From Erginobacter sp964587835 (GTDB lineage: Bacteria > Auribacterota > Erginobacteria > Erginobacterales > Erginobacteraceae), in assembly GCA_964587835.1 (NCBI GenBank), contig CAZPMN010000007.1, positions 50,400 through 114,399 on the forward strand: a stretch of 64,000 bases of DNA, in the 5' to 3' direction. How positions within the stretch are numbered: position 1 is the first letter of the stretch; each line of letters opens with the position of its first letter. Positions 8,387-15,660 of the stretch are shown piece after piece. The notes below the pieces were generated by a model. It made no database searches. It had not been told where the DNA came from and saw only the letters and a list, made by a program, of their open reading frames with translations. Position numbers and translations under genes: made by a program.

Positions 8387-8575
8387 CTAAGACCGGCGGC
8401 GAGGAACCGGACGGAGTTCCCCTTCGGTACCTCCCAGTTGGGCCAACCGCTTGGCGCTTTCCAGGCAAACCAGCGCCTCCAGACCCATCCTCACCAGGGA
8501 AGTTTTCTCCCTGACCCCGGTCATCTCGGCCGCCCGCCGCAAAATCCGGTCATCTATGTTCAGAGTTGTCCTCAT
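8387..8575 (-). CDS. vapB: VapB-type ribbon-helix-helix antitoxin
   Basis: This 62-residue protein starts MRTTLNIDDRILRRAAEMTG, a ribbon-helix-helix DNA-binding N-terminus, and ends in a basic, proline-containing tail suited to wrapping a PIN toxin. It is just upstream of vapC on the same strand. Such antitoxins neutralise the toxin and repress their own promoter; an AT-rich inverted repeat covers the start site, see 8574-8611. Confidence 0.88.
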   Translation of the reverse strand: MRTTLNIDDRILRRAAEMTGVREKTSLVRMGLEALVCLESAKRLAQLGGTEGELRPVPRRRS

Positions 8576-8611
8576 GCATATTAATATGTACTATATATGC
8601 ATCATCGTCAA
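8574..8611 (-). promoter_or_regulatory. candidate vapBC promoter and operator
   Basis: Reading the minus strand, a -35-like TTGACG (8611-8606) is followed by an AT-rich stretch with TATATA and ATTAAT runs. Two arms ATGCATAT (8574-8581) and ATATGCAT (8595-8602) form an inverted repeat that spans the promoter and the vapB start codon, as expected for an autoregulated antitoxin. No -10 box at ideal spacing stands out. Confidence 0.4.
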
Positions 8612-8642
8612 GCCGCTTTCTGACTCCTCCCAGCACCCCAAC

Positions 8643-8805
8643 GGAGGCTGTCCGACAAACTCCGGATCGTCATCGCGAGGAGCGCAGCGACAACGCGATC
8701 CTGCATCTTCTACAAGTCCAGAACAAAGTTCTGGAAGATCCTACAAGGAATGCCGGAGGCATTCCAATCCTTCAAGTCTTGAAGCGAAAGCTTCAAGACG
8801 ATCCC
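8643..8805. repeat. composite repeat: TGTCCGACAA end, CATCGCGAG half, then hairpin array copy 2
   Basis: AGGCTGTCCGACAA (from 8645) and a CATCGCGAG...CGCGATC half-element (8671-8700) are followed by three hairpins with different stems: CCAGAAC/GTTCTGG (8717-8735), GAATGCC/GGCATTC (8748-8764) and TCTTGAAGC/GCTTCAAGA (8777-8798). They are separated by 12-bp linkers AGATCCTACAAG and CAATCCTTCAAG. The last hairpin overlaps the stop of the radical SAM gene at 8793. Confidence 0.75.
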
Positions 8806-9914
8806 ACTTTCTTCTTGATCTTCGCCCACTTGATCCCCAGGTACTCCTTTAACAGCCGGGGGTAGACCCGGGGGTTGAAGAGGATGTTCAGAGTCAGGAA
8901 GCACTCGTAGGTACAAAAGCACTTGGTCTCTCGGATGACCTTCCGGGCGTGGTCGGCCTTCTCACTGAACCAGATCTTCTTGAAGTCGTAGTTGAAGTCG
9001 CGGACGTTGCCGAGCTTAAGGTCGTCGTGGAGTTCGCAGGGCAGTACCTCCCCTCCGGCAAAGAGCGCCGCCCCCAGCGACCCGGCGTAACAGGGCAGGA
9101 TCATCCGGTTCTCCCGGATGACGCGGGCGATCACCTGGTGGCGGACGATCCGCTTGGCGTTGATCACGTCGGCGAAGGGGAACCGGTGGTAACCGGAGAG
9201 CATCCGCTCCTTGATCCCCTCCTCCATCGCCCGGGCGTACTTCTCGTAGTTCTCGATGTTGAAAAACTTGGCCGCCGGCTCCATCGGCTTCCCCCGGCAG
9301 AGGAGCGTGAAGAGGGTGTCGGCCTCGGTCTTTTCGGTGAAGTACTTGTACATATCGAGCAACTTGGAATCGTTGTAGGAGGAGACCGTAGTCTCGATGG
9401 TGGCGGTGAAGTGCGGATAGCTCTTCTCCAGCTTCTTCAGCTCGGAGAAGGTGGTCATCGCCTTGTCGAAGAGGCCCGGGGTCCGGCGGATCTCGTCATG
9501 ATCCTTCCCGATCCCGTCCACCGAGACGTCGACCATCAGGTCGAGCTGGGGGCAGGTGTCGAGGATGCTCTTCACCGACTCCAGCACCCGGGCGGTCAGC
9601 CCGCCGTTGGTGGGGATGCCGACATTGCAGACGTGGTTGTTACGGTGAAAGATCCGGACGATCTCCGGCAGATCCTTGCGCAGAAACGGCTCCCCCCCGG
9701 TGGGGAGAAGGAAGAGGAAGTCGTCCATCGATTTCGAGACCTTCTCGATCTCGTCGATCGACAGCTCGTCCTTCCCCGGGTGGATCCCCCCCAAAAGGCA
9801 GTGCTTGCAATTTGCATTGCAGTTCTCGGTGACAAAGAAGACCAGGTAAACCGGGGAGACCCGCCGCTTGTAGAAGATCAGCCTCCCGAATTTAAGATAA
9901 CTCCAGGCGTTCAT
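8793..9914 (-). CDS. radical SAM protein with SPASM-like C-terminal cysteines
   Basis: The 373-residue product carries the CxxxCxxC iron-sulfur motif CNANCKHC (Cys32, Cys36, Cys39), preceded by VYLVFFVTEN. GGEPFLRKDL (73-82) is the usual SAM-contacting strand. C-terminal cysteines at 275, 293, 332, 334 and 338, with the typical GGEVLPCELHDDLKLGNV, suggest an auxiliary cluster of SPASM/twitch type. Such proteins modify peptides or small molecules; here it sits among glycosyltransferases and no precursor peptide is evident. The final residues (VGSS) come from the neighbouring hairpin repeat. The substrate is unknown. Confidence 0.88.
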   Translation of the reverse strand: MNAWSYLKFGRLIFYKRRVSPVYLVFFVTENCNANCKHCLLGGIHPGKDELSIDEIEKVSKSMDDFLFLLPTGGEPFLRKDLPEIVRIFHRNNHVCNVGIPTNGGLTARVLESVKSILDTCPQLDLMVDVSVDGIGKDHDEIRRTPGLFDKAMTTFSELKKLEKSYPHFTATIETTVSSYNDSKLLDMYKYFTEKTEADTLFTLLCRGKPMEPAAKFFNIENYEKYARAMEEGIKERMLSGYHRFPFADVINAKRIVRHQVIARVIRENRMILPCYAGSLGAALFAGGEVLPCELHDDLKLGNVRDFNYDFKKIWFSEKADHARKVIRETKCFCTYECFLTLNILFNPRVYPRLLKEYLGIKWAKIKKKVGSS

Positions 9915-9978
9915 ATCACCTCATTCCCTGTTGTTAATTGCCGTTCGTTGGGCTAAATTACTGAAGAGAGCAAATTGT

Positions 9979-10080
9979 GTCATTGCGAGGACCCCGAGCG
10001 GAGCGAGGGGGACGAAGCAATCTCAACACGATCTATCCGGAAGAGATTGCTTCGACCCGCCAAGCGGGCCTCGCAATGAC
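9979..10080. repeat. CATTGCGAG palindromic element, complete
   Basis: GTCATTGCGAGG...GAAGCAATCTC (9979-10023) is followed by its inverted partner GAGATTGCTTCG...CCTCGCAATGAC (10044-10080), making a roughly 100-bp hairpin. It occupies the 288-bp gap before the GT39-like gene; no gene is seen in that gap. Confidence 0.9.
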
Positions 10081-10202
10081 CGGTTCCAGTATAAGATAGT
10101 TCAGAGACACGACACTAGCCTACCACACACCCGGTCAAGCGTGAAGAACATCCTCACCCTCGGCATTTAAACCGGAGTCGATACCCAGCATCCGGTTTAT
10201 CT

Positions 10203-11954
10203 ATGACTGCTCAAGGGAACAATCTCAACCGCGCCGGATGGATCTCTCCTGCCATACTGGCAGGTCTGCTCATCCTCTCACTCATCCTCAATCTCTGGGG
10301 AATCTCTTATGGTCTTCCCAATCGCTACTACCCGGACGAGGGAAGGATAGTTAACAATGCCCTCGCCTTCGGGATGGGGGACCTCAACCCCCATTATTTT
10401 AACTATCCCGCCCTCGCTATGTACCTGCTTTTCGGCCTCTACGGGACTTACTTCATCCTTGGACACCTGGCCGGAATCTTCGCCTCGGCGGGTGATTTTC
10501 AGCTGCTCTTTTTCTCCGATCCTTCCAGTTTCTACCTGATCGGCCGAACCGCCAACGCCCTGGCTGGCACCGCAGCCGTGTTCCTAATCTACAAGCTGGG
10601 GGCAGAGACCTACCGCGGCCGTAAGGTCGGTCTCCTGGCCGCCGCCCTGGTCGCCACCCTTCCCTATTTCGTCTATTACTCCCACTTCATCGTTACCGAC
10701 GTTCTCCAGCTGATCTTCGTCCTCGGTTCCTATATTTTCATCATCCGGATCCTGAGAACCGGGAAGTTGAGAAACTACTTCTGGTCCGGGGCCCTGGCCG
10801 GACTGGGCACCGCCACCAAGTACTCCCCGGCGGCCCTGATCCTCCCCATCGCCCTGGCTCACATCCTCTACCTGGTTGGAAAGCGGGAGAGACCATCCTT
10901 CTCCCGACTGATCTTCCCCCCGGCCCTGGCCGGGGTATGTTTGGTCCTTTTCTTCTTCATCGGCTCCCCCTATAACTTCCTGGACTACCGGAGCTTCCTC
11001 GACTCCCTCCAATTCCGGTCTCTGCTCGGGGAACAGGGAACCTGGGGAACCGGGACCGGGACCGCCTGGCTGATTTACCCGAAGATTATCTTCTTTCACC
11101 GTTTTACCATCTTCAACCGACTGGACCCGGTCGGCTTCGTCTTCGTCGGGGGACTGATCTGGGCGGCGGCGAAACGAAAGAAGGAAGATTTTCTCTTCCT
11201 CCTCTACCCTCTGCTGGTTTACCTGATGATGGGGAGTTGGAGCTTCGGCTCCAACCGGTACTCACTCCCCTTGATCCCCTTCCTCGCACTCTGGGGGGCG
11301 CGGGCAGTGGTCGAAGCCGGACAGGTTCTGCGAATTAGAATCCCCGGGGAAGGACAGCGGAAACTGGCGGTCGGAGGGCTTAACGGATTTATCGCCCTGG
11401 TTTTGATCCTCTCCCTGGCCAACTCCGCCCTCGGCAACCGCCGGCTGACCGACAAGGATACCCGGACCCTGGCCCGGGGGTGGATAGAATCCAACATCCC
11501 GCCGGGGACGAAGATCGCCCTGGAGTGGGATACCGAAGCCACCGTTCAGCTCTGGGAGACCCCCGACGACATCCGGACCAAGATCAGGGCCTACGAGACC
11601 GGGGAGACCGAGACCATCCACCACACCTCGGAGCAGATGGCCCGCGTCCACCGAATGCGGCTGGAAGCGGTCCCGGAACAGAACTACCGGATAGTGAGAA
11701 TCGGGGGAATGGACGGGATCCGGGTGATCCCCGATGGATACTCTATAGAAGAACTCAGAGGAAAGGGAGTGGAATACCTTATAACCAGCGCGGAGGTCAC
11801 CCGGATCTTCCTTGCCGAACAGGGCCGCGAGGTTTATCCCGACCATTACCGGTTCTACCGCAGGGTCACAGAAGAACTCCCCCTCCTCGCCGTCTTCCAC
11901 CCTGTCCCCCTCTCCTCCCTCGGCCCCGAGATCCGCATCTACCGCCTCGATTAG
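10203..11954 (+). CDS. GT39/ArnT-like membrane glycosyltransferase
   Basis: This 583-residue multi-pass protein begins with a hydrophobic segment (about 15-35) followed by YYPDEG with Asp45-Glu46, the acidic pair found in the first external loop of GT39/GT-C enzymes. Many membrane segments run to about residue 415, and a soluble C-terminal domain follows. GT-C enzymes transfer a sugar from polyprenyl phosphate to an acceptor on the periplasmic face. It is alone on the plus strand between repeats. Related layouts occur at 14.3 and 59.6 kb. Donor and acceptor are unknown. Confidence 0.83.
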   Translation: MTAQGNNLNRAGWISPAILAGLLILSLILNLWGISYGLPNRYYPDEGRIVNNALAFGMGDLNPHYFNYPALAMYLLFGLYGTYFILGHLAGIFASAGDFQLLFFSDPSSFYLIGRTANALAGTAAVFLIYKLGAETYRGRKVGLLAAALVATLPYFVYYSHFIVTDVLQLIFVLGSYIFIIRILRTGKLRNYFWSGALAGLGTATKYSPAALILPIALAHILYLVGKRERPSFSRLIFPPALAGVCLVLFFFIGSPYNFLDYRSFLDSLQFRSLLGEQGTWGTGTGTAWLIYPKIIFFHRFTIFNRLDPVGFVFVGGLIWAAAKRKKEDFLFLLYPLLVYLMMGSWSFGSNRYSLPLIPFLALWGARAVVEAGQVLRIRIPGEGQRKLAVGGLNGFIALVLILSLANSALGNRRLTDKDTRTLARGWIESNIPPGTKIALEWDTEATVQLWETPDDIRTKIRAYETGETETIHHTSEQMARVHRMRLEAVPEQNYRIVRIGGMDGIRVIPDGYSIEELRGKGVEYLITSAEVTRIFLAEQGREVYPDHYRFYRRVTEELPLLAVFHPVPLSSLGPEIRIYRLD

Positions 11955-12043
11955 ATCTTGGGAACATAATTTTTAAGGAAAGCATCTGAAAAGTTGCGTG
12001 TCGTTGCCGGGTGCGCAGCGACAGAGCGATTGGTCAGGCTGTA

Positions 12044-12262
12044 TGTCATTGCGGGCCCCGCAGGGGCGAAGCAATCTGCCGTATTACTGTCATTGCGAGG
12101 AGCGCAGGGGCGAAGCAATCTGCCGTATTACTGTCATTGCGAGGAGCGCAGCGACGAAGCAATCTGCCGTATTACTGTCATTGCGAGGAGCGCAGCGACG
12201 AAGCAATCTCAACCGGCTATTCAGAGAATAATTGCTTGTTGCCCACTTCGCTTGCAATGACT
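12044..12262. repeat. tandem array of CATTGCGAG element, exact 44-bp period
   Basis: Four copies of TGTCATTGCG...GAAGCAATCTGCCGTATTAC begin at 12044, 12088, 12132 and 12176, each 44 bp apart. They differ mainly by CGCAGCGAC against CGCAGGGGC. An inverted end (ATTGCTT...CTTGCAATGAC, 12230-12261) closes the array. The whole 417-bp gap between 11955 and 12371 contains no gene I can support. Confidence 0.9.
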
Positions 12263-12371
12263 CTATTCAATATGCACCTTACATCCTGTTCTATGGATTA
12301 GCTTTGCGTCCCCGAAATTCCAGCCCCAGCTGGAGGCGAAACCGGAAGCGCCAAAGCCGAAAGCCCGCGGC

Positions 12372-13217
12372 TTAAATCTGCGCGGAGCCTGATATCTCCC
12401 CGGCCAGATTTCCCAGGGGCTGAAAGGAGAAATTATTCAGCAAGCACCGCAGTTTCCTTTTCATTCCTCTCCGGCCTCGGGAATGCAGCCATCTGGTCTT
12501 GAGAGGCATCTTCGGAAACGGAATCCCGGAATCCAGCTCCCAGGGATGGAGATAAACGATCGCCGGAAATTCCTCCCTAGTGATCATTCCCAGCCCCCAC
12601 CGGGTAAGCAAAAGCGGCAAGAGCCGCAACGAGGCTCCCCCGCCGACCGGAAAGGTCCTCCCCAACAACCGGAACGACGAGGCGGGAAACTCAACCAGGC
12701 TCCCCCCCGGCCGCTCAACCCGGTGGGGCTGCCGGGGGTTGTTGGGAGAGCCGAAGAGTGGGGTTTTGACCGGGAAGAGGCTGGAGTCGTAGGCAATCCC
12801 ATGGCGGATTAAAACGTCGAAGAACCAGGGCGTCTCCACTCCCACTGACCAGCTGGCCGCCCGATACCCCTTCACCTCCCGCCCGGTCAGGCGTTTCAGG
12901 ACCTCCAGCGAGCGGACCAGGTCCTCCTCGAACTCAACCTCCGTCTGCTCGTAAGCCAGCCGGTGCCCCCAGCCGTGGGAGGCCACCTCGTGCCCCCGGG
13001 AGGCGATCTCCCCCACCAGGTCGGGATGCTCCTCCGCGACCTTGCCCAGGACGAAGAAAGTCCCCCTCACCCCGAACCCCTCGAGCAGTCCCATCACCCC
13101 CCGCGTCGCCCCCGCCACCCGATCATCCCGGTATCCGTCAGGCACATACGGCGCCAGTAAACTGGCGTCATACCAGTTCTCAACATCAACCGTCAGCGCG
13201 TTCTTCATCATCTGCAT
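12372..13217 (-). CDS. polysaccharide deacetylase (NodB domain), exopolysaccharide-locus type
   Basis: The 281-residue product starts LTVDVENWYD after a short lead, with the catalytic Asp-Val-Glu of a subtype found in exopolysaccharide/PEP-CTERM loci. RGTFFVLG (51-58), the metal-binding ASHGWGH (about 80-86), GYRAASWS (about 117-124) and YLHPWELD (about 223-230) match the NodB motifs. It probably removes acetyl groups from an N-acetylhexosamine-containing polymer. Start choice among Met1, Met3 and Met4 is uncertain. The TAA stop lies within a small AAGCCG/CGGCTT stem. A RAYT REP copy lies just upstream of the start. Confidence 0.9.
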   Translation of the reverse strand: MQMMKNALTVDVENWYDASLLAPYVPDGYRDDRVAGATRGVMGLLEGFGVRGTFFVLGKVAEEHPDLVGEIASRGHEVASHGWGHRLAYEQTEVEFEEDLVRSLEVLKRLTGREVKGYRAASWSVGVETPWFFDVLIRHGIAYDSSLFPVKTPLFGSPNNPRQPHRVERPGGSLVEFPASSFRLLGRTFPVGGGASLRLLPLLLTRWGLGMITREEFPAIVYLHPWELDSGIPFPKMPLKTRWLHSRGRRGMKRKLRCLLNNFSFQPLGNLAGEISGSAQI

Positions 13218-13225
13218 CCCCGCCC

Positions 13226-13263
13226 CTTATTGCACAAAAGATGCATGACATGATTTGTGCATT
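13226..13263. repeat. RAYT-associated REP palindrome, copy A
   Basis: TTGCACAAA (from 13230) and TTTGTGCA (to 13261) form an inverted repeat around AGATGCATGACATGA. The copy lies between the RAYT stop codon and the deacetylase start. Confidence 0.88.
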
Positions 13264-14188
13264 AAGAAGCGAGGGTAGTGTAAATTGTCCGGCGGGATAT
13301 TTCCAGGCAATCCATTATCTCCGGGATCGAAAAGCCCCGAGACTGTAACTGCTTGATGGCGAATTTGCGGGCCTGGATATCGTTCGGTTTGTTCAGCCGT
13401 TTCTTCCCCTTCAAGCGGGACAGCTGGCAGCTAAGTTCCGCGTCGTCAGAATAGCCCCTGGGCAGCAGCCGTTCTTGAGCCACCTCTCCTCTTGCCGCCT
13501 CCGGGAATCTCCTTTGCCGCCAGACGTCAAACCGGCCGATGGAGCGGGGATGTTCTAAAGCCTCTTTCGTCTTATAAGCCCGCGCCTGTTCAACCAGCCG
13601 CCGGTACTTGATTCTGGCCGCCGGGATATCTTCATCCAATAGTCGCAAAATATGCGTCCAAGCGACAAAACTCCTTGGCCAGCTTGTCCCGCAATACAGG
13701 TTCCAGGACGACCAACGATACTCCTCCTCAGAGTTCACCAGGCCGCCCCTTTCGGGGTTGAGATGAATATAGATGGAAGCGGCAAGGAGGTAATATCTCC
13801 CGTAACAGGCGGACTGCCGGAAAGGTCCGCAGAACAGGTGCCCTCTGCGCCGATATTTGCGGTTGAAATATATCGCATAGCGTTCAAACAGGCTCTGCAT
13901 CGCCGAAGATAGGTTGTTCCGGTTCTGGCGGAGAAGGAGGTGAATGTGATTAGTCATCAGACAGAAACTGAAGACCGTGAGGCCGTATTCACCAGCAACA
14001 TCTTTTACTGTCTTCAACATATAAAGATAGTCGGCGTCTTCAACGAATAAGGGCTCGCTTCCCGTAGCTCGCTGGGTGATGTGGGAGATCAGTCCCGGGC
14101 AGCTTGACTTCCGGCGAGTTCGCAGATATCCCTGCCGGTGACCACGCCTGACCAAAGTTGGAAAATCAATCTCCATTTGCATCTCCAC
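13262..14188 (-). CDS. REP-associated tyrosine transposase (RAYT, Y1/TnpA_REP type)
   Basis: This 308-residue protein has the HUH motif NHIHLLL near residues 110-116 and the conserved region YRRRGHLFCGPFRQSACYG. A later YIHLNPERGGLV is typical of RAYT proteins. The C-terminal part contains a predicted helix-turn-helix (about 280-303, GFSIPEIMDCLEISRRTIY). RAYTs bind and cut single-stranded REP hairpins. Here the gene is directly flanked by three copies of one palindrome (13226, 14259, 14299), making a REP-RAYT unit. The TAA stop lies at the edge of copy A. The gene looks intact and may be active. Confidence 0.92.
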   Translation of the reverse strand: MEMQMEIDFPTLVRRGHRQGYLRTRRKSSCPGLISHITQRATGSEPLFVEDADYLYMLKTVKDVAGEYGLTVFSFCLMTNHIHLLLRQNRNNLSSAMQSLFERYAIYFNRKYRRRGHLFCGPFRQSACYGRYYLLAASIYIHLNPERGGLVNSEEEYRWSSWNLYCGTSWPRSFVAWTHILRLLDEDIPAARIKYRRLVEQARAYKTKEALEHPRSIGRFDVWRQRRFPEAARGEVAQERLLPRGYSDDAELSCQLSRLKGKKRLNKPNDIQARKFAIKQLQSRGFSIPEIMDCLEISRRTIYTTLAS

Positions 14189-14258
14189 CGGAAAGTTCGA
14201 GGATCGACCTCATACTGACAGTCGAAACGAAGGCTGATTTTATTCCAAAAAATATTTC

Positions 14259-14295
14259 CTTATTGCACAAAAGATGCATGACATGATTTGTGCAT
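14259..14295. repeat. RAYT-associated REP palindrome, copy B
   Basis: Identical over the palindrome to copy A; it lies upstream of the RAYT start, and copy C follows 40 bp later. Confidence 0.88.
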
Positions 14296-14298
14296 TTC

Positions 14299-14338
14299 CT
14301 TATTGCACAAAAGATGCATGACATGATTTGTGCAATAA
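14299..14338. repeat. RAYT-associated REP palindrome, copy C
   Basis: Third copy, separated from copy B by TTTC. It contains the stop codon and last codons of the adjacent GT39-like gene (C-terminal HKSCHASFVQ). Confidence 0.88.
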
Positions 14339-15523
14339 GCGGGCGAGGGGGAGGGCGGAGAAGGCTAGGAGGAAGGGGATGAGGGGGAGGCGGTAGCGGC
14401 CTTCGGAGAGGAAGACGGCGTGGACGAGGGTGAAGTTGAGGATCACCAGGGCGGGGAGAAGGGCGGTGCGCCAGGAGCTCCGGGCTAACCAGATTCCGGC
14501 CAGGGCCAGGGCCAGGATCAGGTAGAACCCGAACACCAGCAATTTGGGGCCCTGGTAGTGGTAATCGAGGTGATAGAACCAGGCCAGACGTTTCAGGGAG
14601 AGGGAGAAGAAACGGCCCGGATCCTTACCGATGTAATCAATAGCTTGGTCTCGGTAATGGCGGTTGTAGGAAAGTTCGTCCTCCTTCTCGCCGAGATGGA
14701 AGACCCCGGCGTTCATCAGGTAACGGTAACCCATCGAACCCCCGACGGCGGCCGGGTTATTGGCGATATAAAGGTTGGCCCCGGCGGCGGAGGTGATCGG
14801 AACCACCGCTCCCAGGACCCGGTAATTCCTGATCTGCCAGGGAAGGATGACCAGGATAAACCCGGCCAGGAGTACCCCCGCCCGGGCGAGAAAAACCGTC
14901 CAGGCCGGCCGGACAAACCACAACCAGATAACCGCCAGCACCACGAAAGGGAGCAGCGTCGGCCGGGTAAGCGCCCCAAGACCGAGCAAGGCGCCGCCGA
15001 GTAGAATCCAGATGTATGGTCTTGGCGAGGGGACACTCTGCAAAAGAGCCAGGACGGCCGCCGGGAGAAGAAAGATGAGCAGGTTCTCGGTCATCATCCG
15101 GGCCGGGTAGATGACGGCGACCGGATAGACGGTCAGCAGGACAGCGGAGAAAAAACCCGCCCTCCGGCTCACCCGTTCCCCCAGCCCGGAAAAAGCCAAC
15201 CGGGCCACACCCCCGATCAGGAGGCAGGAGAGGGCTCCCAGAAGCGCCTGGAGCGCCCGGGCGGCCGGGAAGAGAGGCAATTTCGCTCCTATCACCCCGG
15301 CCAGAAAGAGCGGATAGAGCGGCGGGAAAACCGCCTTCCGCTGGGGAGTCAGGATCAGTCCCTTACCGGCCAAAAGATTTTGGGCTATCCTGACGTAAAC
15401 CCCCTCGTCCTCGTCCCAAAACTCCGCCGGCTGGCTAAAAGCATATCCCAGCCGGAGCAGAAACGCCGCCAGGAAGATAGCCAACAACAGCCGGGAAGAT
15501 CTGGATGAAAGATTAGGAGACAT
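14300..15523 (-). CDS. GT39/ArnT-like membrane glycosyltransferase, C-terminal tail from REP
   Basis: The 407-residue multi-pass protein starts with a hydrophobic segment and then FWDEDEGVYVRIAQNLLAGKG (about 35-55), the acidic loop motif of ArnT/PMT-like GT-C enzymes. FPPLYPLFLAG and about nine further hydrophobic segments follow. Unlike the copies at 10.2 and 59.6 kb there is no large soluble C-terminal domain. The last ten residues are encoded by a REP palindrome inserted at the 3' end, so the original C-terminus has probably been replaced. It likely moves a sugar from polyprenyl phosphate to a periplasmic acceptor. Confidence 0.82.
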   Translation of the reverse strand: MSPNLSSRSSRLLLAIFLAAFLLRLGYAFSQPAEFWDEDEGVYVRIAQNLLAGKGLILTPQRKAVFPPLYPLFLAGVIGAKLPLFPAARALQALLGALSCLLIGGVARLAFSGLGERVSRRAGFFSAVLLTVYPVAVIYPARMMTENLLIFLLPAAVLALLQSVPSPRPYIWILLGGALLGLGALTRPTLLPFVVLAVIWLWFVRPAWTVFLARAGVLLAGFILVILPWQIRNYRVLGAVVPITSAAGANLYIANNPAAVGGSMGYRYLMNAGVFHLGEKEDELSYNRHYRDQAIDYIGKDPGRFFSLSLKRLAWFYHLDYHYQGPKLLVFGFYLILALALAGIWLARSSWRTALLPALVILNFTLVHAVFLSEGRYRLPLIPFLLAFSALPLARLLHKSCHASFVQ

Positions 15524-15540
15524 CGACTCTTGATCACAGG

Positions 15541-15660
15541 TTTCCCCTCACCCTCCCTCGACAAGCTCGGGACAAGTTGCCCTCTACCCAGAGGGGAGAG
15601 GGGCTGGGGGTGAGGGGGCGGAGCACTGCTTACTGCTCACTGCTCACTGCTAACCGCTAA
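15541..15660. repeat. inverted repeat plus short tandem repeat
   Basis: CCCCTCACCCTCCCTCG (15543 on) pairs with the later GGGGAGAGGGG...GGGTGAGGGG segment ending near 15618, with CGACAAGCTCGGG inside. A run of ten-base units (ACTGCTCACT, CTAACCGCTA) follows up to the methyltransferase stop. Confidence 0.6.

Noticed and set aside
12044..12219. Possible CRISPR array
   Set aside because: The unit is 44 bp with no unique spacers; each copy is the same mobile-type repeat throughout.
12297..12375. GACGCAAAGC on the minus strand near the deacetylase end, recalling a cyclic-di-GMP riboswitch
   Set aside because: Only that short motif fits; the GGCAAACC part and the second stem are missing, and it lies downstream of the only minus-strand gene nearby.
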